Shown one piece after another: positions 57,241 to 64,000 of a DNA stretch of 64,000 nt (positions are counted from its first letter, which is position 1; every line of letters starts with the position of its first letter). The stretch is taken from NCBI GenBank assembly GCA_002794775.1, contig NBAY01000034.1, forward strand, positions 310,001-374,000, given 5' to 3'. The stretch comes from Porodaedalea pini (taxonomy: Eukaryota; Basidiomycota; Agaricomycetes; Hymenochaetales; Hymenochaetaceae). Under the pieces are notes generated by a model. The model saw only the letters and a list, made by a program, of their open reading frames with translations. It did not search any database and was not told where the DNA came from. The translations under genes were made by a program, and so were the position numbers.

Positions 57241-57923
57241 CTAATATGCTGTCTTTTCTGCTCCATCCGAGTCTCCCTGCAGATATTTAGTCGTCAATAT
57301 CCACGAATAGTTGATAGAGTAGCTGTAATTTTGCTTGGGTGCCTCCTGCGACTGTCTTTTGATTGAAATAATTGCGGACGTCTCTCGGTGATTCCGAGGG
57401 CAATTAAGTAGCCCAATCATGTATTCACGAGCATGCCGACATTAACCGTCAGGGTAGATAGTGTACCTGCCTAGTATTTCTCTTCAGCGGTAAACAAGCT
57501 CGTAACGCTTTGGAGCTCTGACATGATGGTTCTTTAGGTGACGTGTTTGCATCAAAAAAACCCCCACGCTATATTTCCGAACAGACCGGATACGTTGGAA
57601 TTTGGAAAGGCAAAGGACCTGATTGACACGCAGAGATGGAATGCCGGACTCAAGGCGCCTATAGTGGGTCGAAAAACAGGTTTTGATATCTAGAGGGGCG
57701 AAGAGATACAAAGTGTGAAACCAATAAAGAGGGAAAGTATGTTTGCATAAGTTGCATCCGATGAGGTAGAATGGATATGCAGAATCAATCTAAACATATT
57801 TTCTAAGAAACCCAGTAGTGAAATTATACATGTATGCCCTGCGTGAGTGCCATTGGAGCTCATAAGTTAAGAGAGGTCAGATTCAGATCCTTAAGCATTT
57901 TTGGAATAGGCGTATTCAAGGAA
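57241..57923. other. intergenic, no supported gene
   Basis: AT-rich; short ORFs only. Confidence 0.5.
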
Positions 57924-58468
57924 CTACTGATTTATGAGCCTTATCCCATACTGATCAGTTTTGCTCTTCCCAGCATCTGTGAAGATGACCGAACACTGCG
58001 CTAGTTCCGTCGAAGGACAAGTGAAGCCTGCTTCCGAGACGCTCGACGAGCCACCGAGAGCTTGTCCTGTTGAAGATTCCTGTACAACATTATGCTTTTA
58101 GAAGGAGCAACTTCATTACATTCATATGAGAGCTGTGCCACTTACGGTTACTACGATGGATTGAATATTTGCAGGGTCTCCTTTGTTACAGCCGGAGGAG
58201 TCCGTCACCTGGCAAGCATAGCTAGGCACCCGAGTCATCGAAGCAGCAGCACATAAAGTTTAGTCAGGTACATTCAAAAGAGAATATGAATGCGCACGCA
58301 CGTAGAATTAGCAGTGCACTCGAGCATCGCGACTGTCGTGGCGGCGACTTTTTGTGCGCCACAACCTAAGTCTCGCTTCTGCACGAGCTTGCTGAGCTTT
58401 GGTGGAGATGCATTACTTGTGTTCACGAGCACCGTAGCAAGGAATAATGAGGCTGTAAAATAGCGCAT
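57924..58468 (-). CDS. small secreted Cys-containing protein C
   Basis: Exons 58468-58302, 58221-58146 and 58079-57924; 132 aa. Signal peptide MRYFTASLFLATVLVNTSNA, then QKRDLGCG, LECTANST, YACQVTDSSGCNKGDPANIQ, FTCPSTELAQC and QYGIRLI. Same exon structure (76-nt exon 2) and cysteine pattern as B. An acceptable KR site precedes the first cysteine, as in A. No homologous domain is recognised outside the trio. Confidence 0.82.
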
Positions 58469-59736
58469 GGGATTATGGTGTATGAGCAATGAATAATCTG
58501 CGTTTGGAACCGCTTGAGGAAGAAATAGTACTGAGTGCTGTATATGAAGCGCATTTGGTGGGCATTTATGAGCTCCGTGGTCAGTGCAAATGACCTGCGA
58601 ACTCAGTAGGTTTCGGCTTCTGTTCCACAAGCATATTGAAATTTGACGAGCGCCTCGTAGACAATTTGCGATAATACATGGAGACGCGTGAGCAAGGAGA
58701 CGGTAGATGTCCAATCAATCACGCAAAACTGGGGGCAGAGGAAATGTCAACCATGGCCTTTGCCCTACCCAAGAGACAAGTCCAATATGTAGGACTGTCT
58801 GAGAAGACGAATATAGATCATGAAGTCCCTTTTTGAGCATGAAGGTCGGAGGCATTTTGCTGCGTGTGAAGAGAAAGATTGCGAGAGTGACTATTCGAAA
58901 TTGACCGTAATTTGCATTCACAACAAGCCTCTCGAAGAGAAATGCCGAAAATCTGTCAGGCAACCGAGGCCTCCCAGAGAGGGTGCGAGAGCAGAGTGAT
59001 AAGTGGAATCTTTGGAGCCTGAAAAAAGCGCGCTCAATTGCTGGTAGCCTCGAACTGTCTCTTAAGCGAGCTGCTCTATCCATTCGTTTACTTGACGTGA
59101 GATACAGTATCTGTTTCTGGACAGAGCGTGCAGCAGACCGGGTCGATCGCAACTGAAGCGCAAGAAAAACGAAATCACTTAGCGCTGCCGCAAGTGGCGT
59201 GGGAATAAATGCCACCACTGGGCCATGCTCCCCTTGACTTAGCTCATTAATATTGTTAACTTAACCTTCATCTTCTCCAACTTCCAGAGCATCCCCTTAG
59301 GTCACGAAAGAACTCGTTTACCCAATGAGAATGGCGAAACGGGGACTTTACACGGCACATTTATTACTTTGCACACAGACAAGCTCAGTCCTGATTAATA
59401 TTTGGAACTCTTCCAAATCTCGACGGCCCGAAAGTTTCTAACGCTGATAACACGCGTCAAACACTGGTCATAGAAATGCGAAGGCCTGAGATATCCGGTC
59501 GTCACCAGCTCACATAATATTACTTTAGGGTGGCCTTGATGATAACACATCACCGATAAGGTAAGATGCGGTGCTACCTCAACGCAACGTGGTTCCGATT
59601 CATCCATGCATCTGCCACATGTTCTTTCTAGTGTCTTCAAAAGTGTACAATATCGGTTAGTCTTTCACTTCTAGCGCTGTACTGCCTTCTCACCCACAGT
59701 GGCTCCTTAATCACTCTTTCGCTCTTGCCGCCATCC
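58469..59736. other. intergenic, no supported gene
   Basis: A 167-codon minus-strand ORF at 58715-59218 lacks family features and splice context; treated as chance. The last 100 bases are the promoter of the F-box gene. Confidence 0.45.
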
Positions 59737-61272
59737 ATGAAGTATCTATCTGCTCGTCGGCTCCATTGGAGAAACCGTAATGCCAGCCAGCGCAACCAGT
59801 TGAAGGAGGATATCTCGGAAAATCCCACTTATCTACCGTACGAGATTGTCTGTGGTATTCTTTCGCAACTCGATGAGGAACGAACAGCCCATCACGCCCC
59901 TTGGTTCTTCACGAAAACAGTCCTCCAGCCGACCTTGTTTGTCGTATGCTTATTGGGCAGGAGATGGAATGAAGCAGCCTCCTGCCTTTTATACAGAGAC
60001 GTATTCGTCTCAGACACTAGATCTCTTACATCACTTTCGCTGACACTGGTAAAGCGAAAGCATCTTCGCTCGTATGTTCGTTCCGTCTTCTTCACCCGCG
60101 CCTACATGGGGTCTGGAGATGAATGGAGGAGTTTCGGAGAATGGTGGGACATCGAAAGGATTTATACCATTTGCCCTAACATGCGATCATGGACGGTGAA
60201 AGCACGGGTGACCCCCTCCTCGCGCCTCCCGAGAGCGCTCCTTAATCGGGAGCTACGCCATCATCTTCTGTTATGTCGCAAAATGGGCACCGGAAAGCTC
60301 ACGCGTCTCGAGCTCCAATCCTTCAATTGTTCACCAGACGTATCTTTCCCGCCGACACTCTCCCTTGTTGCACTCGAGGATCTCATTCTAAAGGACTTCA
60401 CGTATCAAGTCACTTCTGAAAGCCGGTTAAAATGGCCCGATATGCCTCGCCTTCGACGGCTGTGTCTTTATCAGTGCGATTTTATCGATGATAGCATTTC
60501 TCTACCTTGCGTTCAATCAGGAAACTCCGGTCTGCGCGCGCTCGAGATTATTGGCGGCTCGTATATGTCAGAAGATATCTGGGCGGAAATTACCCGCATC
60601 GGGGAGGCACTCGAGCTGCTTACGTTCGCGCCGGCACACGTCACGATGCGACCATACAATGGCGAGCTCTTGGGATTTCCTTCGTTGGTTATTCTACGAC
60701 TTGCTGTCGTTTGTTTCGTGAACAATTCTATGCCTTGGTATAGAGCTATCGAGCTTCCTCCGCGACTCTTACACCTCGTCACGTTCGAAACGCCGTACAA
60801 TACCTGCCCTAGCATCTCCGTTGTTCAGGACTGTGTTATAGAGATTATTAAGAGGAAGAGGCGAGGCAGGCAGGCATCACGGTGTATGTATCTAGAGACC
60901 ATACGCGTCAATGGGAAGGTTTCTAGATCGACAAAAGAAAGGCAGACGTGGATTGCTAAAGAAGCTGAGTCAGCCGGAATAAAATTCTCAACGTTTAGTT
61001 CGAGTGCGTCTTACTACTGCATTTCTCCATTACCTCGTACTGATATTGAACGGTTAAGATTCAAAAGTTGTCGATGGCTTGGCTGCGATTTGTCATCGGC
61101 TATCTCCTGTCTTGTGACAACACATGTACATCGTGATGCGTCATTATTGCGTGCTGCTTGCAGACGTATTCGCGAGAATCTGACAAATCCTTATGGCCGT
61201 GTGGAATCACTTCGGTCATCGAAGTCAGACTATACCACGACGAGGTCAATTTTGAACATCTCACTCGGCTGA
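59737..61272 (+). CDS. F-box protein (single exon)
   Basis: 511 codons from ATG 59737 to TGA 61270-61272 without introns. An F-box-like motif lies at about residues 30-90: YLPYEIVCGILSQLDE, then LLGRRWNEAASCLLYRDVFV. The remainder is leucine-rich (LTRLELQSF, LVALEDLIL, LRRLCLYQCDF, LRALEII, LELLTFAP) as in substrate-binding parts of fungal F-box proteins. It belongs to a different subfamily from the pair at 791 and 27276. A dead copy lies 2.5 kb upstream. The last 40 residues lose the LRR pattern, so the real 3' end could differ by splicing. Confidence 0.75.
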   Translation: MKYLSARRLHWRNRNASQRNQLKEDISENPTYLPYEIVCGILSQLDEERTAHHAPWFFTKTVLQPTLFVVCLLGRRWNEAASCLLYRDVFVSDTRSLTSLSLTLVKRKHLRSYVRSVFFTRAYMGSGDEWRSFGEWWDIERIYTICPNMRSWTVKARVTPSSRLPRALLNRELRHHLLLCRKMGTGKLTRLELQSFNCSPDVSFPPTLSLVALEDLILKDFTYQVTSESRLKWPDMPRLRRLCLYQCDFIDDSISLPCVQSGNSGLRALEIIGGSYMSEDIWAEITRIGEALELLTFAPAHVTMRPYNGELLGFPSLVILRLAVVCFVNNSMPWYRAIELPPRLLHLVTFETPYNTCPSISVVQDCVIEIIKRKRRGRQASRCMYLETIRVNGKVSRSTKERQTWIAKEAESAGIKFSTFSSSASYYCISPLPRTDIERLRFKSCRWLGCDLSSAISCLVTTHVHRDASLLRAACRRIRENLTNPYGRVESLRSSKSDYTTTRSILNISLG

Positions 61273-61775
61273 TCTGTACTCCTCGTGTCATTTTGTACCG
61301 AAGTCGAATTGCTTCAAAAATGAAGTATTGTATGTTGTATTAATTTTAAAAAAGTGCGCCATCCTCATCTTTAGAAAAAGGAAGGCCTGCATCTCCTGTG
61401 ATAACAATCCTGAGTTCGCAGTCTAGCGCGAGACGTGAATCGCTTGTTGGGTGGACAAACGACCGGAACTGCTGAGGCGTACCATGCTGGCTAATTTTTT
61501 AGTGTCATCGGGGAAAACAGACTTGAGTCCAACCTGCTGGGAAAATGCAGTATTCTGGAAGAGAGCACGAGGAAGAAAGAGCAAGAGCGCTGAGCAGATA
61601 ATCGCGTGGCGTACACGTGATTGATACAACGATAAGATAACGATGAAAACTTCGATTAACTCGAAATTTTGCGATCGCGATTCGTCTCCAACCACGAGCA
61701 CCCGGTCAGTACATCTGATAGAATGGGCACTCGATTCGACACTGACCTTTATCTGAATTGGCGCGCGCAGAAAAA
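61273..61775. other. intergenic, promoter of the Spe-Sdh gene
   Basis: No credible plus-strand ORF; a minus-strand ORF of 125 codons (61423-61800) overlaps the next gene's start and is not supported. Confidence 0.5.
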
Positions 61776-64000
61776 ATGGCTCCTCTGTCGCACCCTTCAA
61801 TCATCGGTACGCATCTTGAACAGACTATATGCGATTAGCTGACCACAAAAAGATGGTTGGTTCAGGGAGATCTCCTCGCAATGGCCAGGCCAGGCCATGA
61901 CCTTGAAGGTCAACAAAATTCTCCATGTTGAGAAATCCAAGTACCAGGATGTGCTCGTCTTCGAGTCTGCTACTTATGGCAACGTGCTCGTCCTGGACGG
62001 AGCTATCCAATGTACAGAACGCGACGAATTCTCGTATCAGGAGATGATCGCCCATCTACCACTTGCAAGCCATCCAAACCCGAAGAAGGTGCTTGTCATT
62101 GGAGGCGGTGATGGAGGTGTTGTTCGTGAGGTTCTGAGGCACGAATCGGTCGAGAACGTTGTTCTTTGCGACATCGACGAGGTACGTTGCACCGAATCTG
62201 GACGAGCTCTATTCTTAACTTTTGTGCAGGCAGTAGTCAGAGTATCAAAGCAATTCCTTCCTCACATGTCCTCCCTGCTCTCCGATCCACGTGTGACTGT
62301 CTTCATCGGTGACGGATTCAAGTTCCTTGCGGACAACACTGCGACTTACGACGCGATAATCACCGACTCTTCTGACCCTGTTGGCCCCGCCGCGTCACTC
62401 TTCCAAAAGCCGTACTTTCAGCTCATTTACGATGCACTTACTCCTGGCGGCCATGCTTGTTCGCAAGGCGAGTGTCTCTGGATCCACCTCCCGCTTATCC
62501 GCGAACTGCGCGACACGACCTCGACGATTTTCCCCACCGTCGAGTATGCGTTCACGACCATCCCGACATATCCATGTGGTCAGATCGGCTTCACTATGGC
62601 TGCGAAGCAGGCTGGTCGTGACCTCAAGACGCCGCTTCGTAAGGTGCCTGGCTGCAAGTACTATAACGCAGACGTGCACCGTGCGGCATTCGTGCTGCCC
62701 GAGTTCGGACGTGTGATGCTCGAGGAAAGTAAGAACATTACTCCAGTGCTAACGAAAACCATCGGGAACGACAAGAAGATCCTTCTACTTGGTAGTGGTT
62801 TCGTTGCTCGACCTGCAGCAGAGTACATTGTGCGCAACCGGGCCAATTCGCTCACGATTGCATGCCGTACACTCTCTTCTGCGCAAGCGCTCGCCGAGGG
62901 GCTCCCAAACACGTCCGCGATTTCATTAGATGTCAACGACACTGCGGCGCTCGAGTCGGCCGTTGCGGCTTACGACCTCGTGATCTCGCTCATTCCGTAC
63001 ACTCACCATGCGACTGTGATCAAGGCAGCGATCAAGGGCAAGACGCATGTCGTGACGACATCGTACGTGTCGCCCGCAATCCGGGAGCTCGACGCGGAAG
63101 CGAAGGCAGCGGGCATCGTCGTCATGAACGAGATTGGTCTTGACCCAGGCATTGACCACCTCTACGCTGTCAAGACAATTTCGGAGGTTCATGCGAAGGG
63201 TGGAAAGATCAAGCAGTTCCTGTCATATTGTGGCGGTTTGCCTGCGCCTGCGGCGGCGGATAATCCTTTGGGATACAAGTTTTCATGGTCCTCACGTGGT
63301 GTACTCCTTGCGTTGCTCAATTCTGCATCGTATTACTCTGAGGGCAAGAAGAAGGACGTCCCCGGCTCGGATTTGATGGGAGAGGCGCAGCCGTACTACA
63401 TCTCCCCGGCGTACGGATTTGTCGCGTACCCAAACCGCGATTCCACTCCCTTCCGCGAGTCCTACAACATTCCTGAGGCAGAGACGATCATCCGTGGCAC
63501 GCTGCGCTACCAAGGATTCCCTGAGTTCATCCAGGTGCTTGTGAAGCTCGGATGGCTTGACGCGACTGAAAAGGAATGGCTCAGCGAGGGCTTTTCATGG
63601 GCGGAGGTCACACAAAAGGCAACTGGCGCTAACGATGCGTCCGAAGTGTACGTATGCTAGTTTTCGCTACCTGTCGAGTGAGAACAAAGGGCTCACTACT
63701 TTGGGTCATATTGCTTATAGTTCGTTAATCGCGCGCATCGATGCATTGTGCGAATTCCCATCTGCTACCGAGCGTATGCGCATTGTCTCTGGTTTGCGGT
63801 GGATCGGGCTCTTCTCGCAGGAGAAGGTGTCGCCACGTGCGGGTAACCTGCTCGACACGCTCTGCGCGCAGCTCGAGAAGCTCATGCAATACGCGCCGGG
63901 TGAGCGTGATTTTATCATGCTTCAACACAAGTTCGTTGTCGAGTGGGCGGATGGCAAGCAGGTTTGGCGTTCATTCACTTCTAATCCACCGTGAAGACAC
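61776..64000 (+). CDS. spermidine synthase-saccharopine dehydrogenase fusion (partial at right edge)
   Basis: Exons 61776-61806, 61853-62181, 62230-63647 and 63721 to beyond 63960. Residues 1-290 are spermidine synthase: [51 protein letters not shown], and DSSDPVGPA with the aspartates that bind putrescine and the aminopropyl donor. From about 320 is saccharopine dehydrogenase (glutamate-forming): [15 protein letters not shown] (NADP-binding), [14 protein letters not shown] and [20 protein letters not shown]. The protein thus makes spermidine from putrescine and carries out the penultimate step of lysine synthesis by the aminoadipate route. This fusion is known from Basidiomycota. The 48-nt intron 62182-62229 is stop-free. 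A GTTTGG donor after WADGKQ (63961) implies a further intron and exon outside the window. Confidence 0.95.

Noticed and set aside
58715..59218. 167-codon minus-strand ORF
   Set aside because: No family motif, no splice context, composition unlike neighbouring genes; probably chance.
1..64000. tRNA, rRNA or CRISPR features
   Set aside because: I looked for tRNA B-box-like motifs and for regular spaced repeats; the only tandem repeats are coding minisatellites, a TCCG microsatellite and the transposon ends.

Overview
The window looks like nuclear DNA of a basidiomycete fungus, most likely an Agaricomycete. Genes are dense and broken by many 48-65 nt GT-AG introns. It carries the spermidine synthase/saccharopine dehydrogenase gene fusion typical of Basidiomycota, several F-box/leucine-rich proteins of the kind expanded in mushrooms, and a group III hybrid histidine kinase. 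No tRNA, rRNA or CRISPR array was seen. Coding models were built by hand from reading frame, splice sites and phase; no database search was possible.

Left part (1-31.7 kb): 3' end of an unknown gene; an F-box/LRR gene (-) beside a decayed piece of a cyclin gene; a single-pass membrane protein; a 17-exon Nik1-type hybrid histidine kinase with about seven HAMP-like repeats; a Prm10/ThrE-type transporter with a very long disordered N-terminus; a 25-exon phospholipase D (-); then a second F-box/LRR gene (-) divergent from an apparently intact cyclin-like gene (+). The F-box/cyclin pair at 27-31 kb and the F-box plus cyclin relic at 0.8-3.4 kb are two copies of one ancestral block.

Middle (32.24-45.03 kb): a nested transposon complex. 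A LINE-type retrotransposon (minus strand, ORF1 with zinc knuckles, ORF2 with endonuclease, reverse transcriptase and RNase H) is bounded by an 11-bp target duplication. It is split between its endonuclease and reverse transcriptase domains by a 6.48-kb insert with 10-bp terminal inverted repeats and AT-rich subterminal repeats. The insert has picked up and shuffled intron-containing pieces of two host housekeeping genes, prolyl-tRNA synthetase (two large copies plus a scrap) and eIF4G. Inside it sits a 798-bp fold-back element (384-nt arms, 30-nt loop, 3-bp target duplication). This Pack-type gene-capturing element is the most interesting object in the window.

Right part (45.1-64 kb): GPI13/PIG-O ethanolamine phosphate transferase, whose ATG lies 122 bp from the LINE; a Rieske-DUF455 fusion protein (-) divergent from a TatD-family hydrolase (+); three paralogous small secreted cysteine-containing proteins (-), one with a minisatellite-encoded Ser-rich tail; a dead F-box copy and its intact paralog; and the spermidine synthase/saccharopine dehydrogenase gene running off the right edge. 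The genes serve unrelated roles (osmosensing, lipid signalling, GPI anchors, polyamine/lysine synthesis) and form no single pathway.
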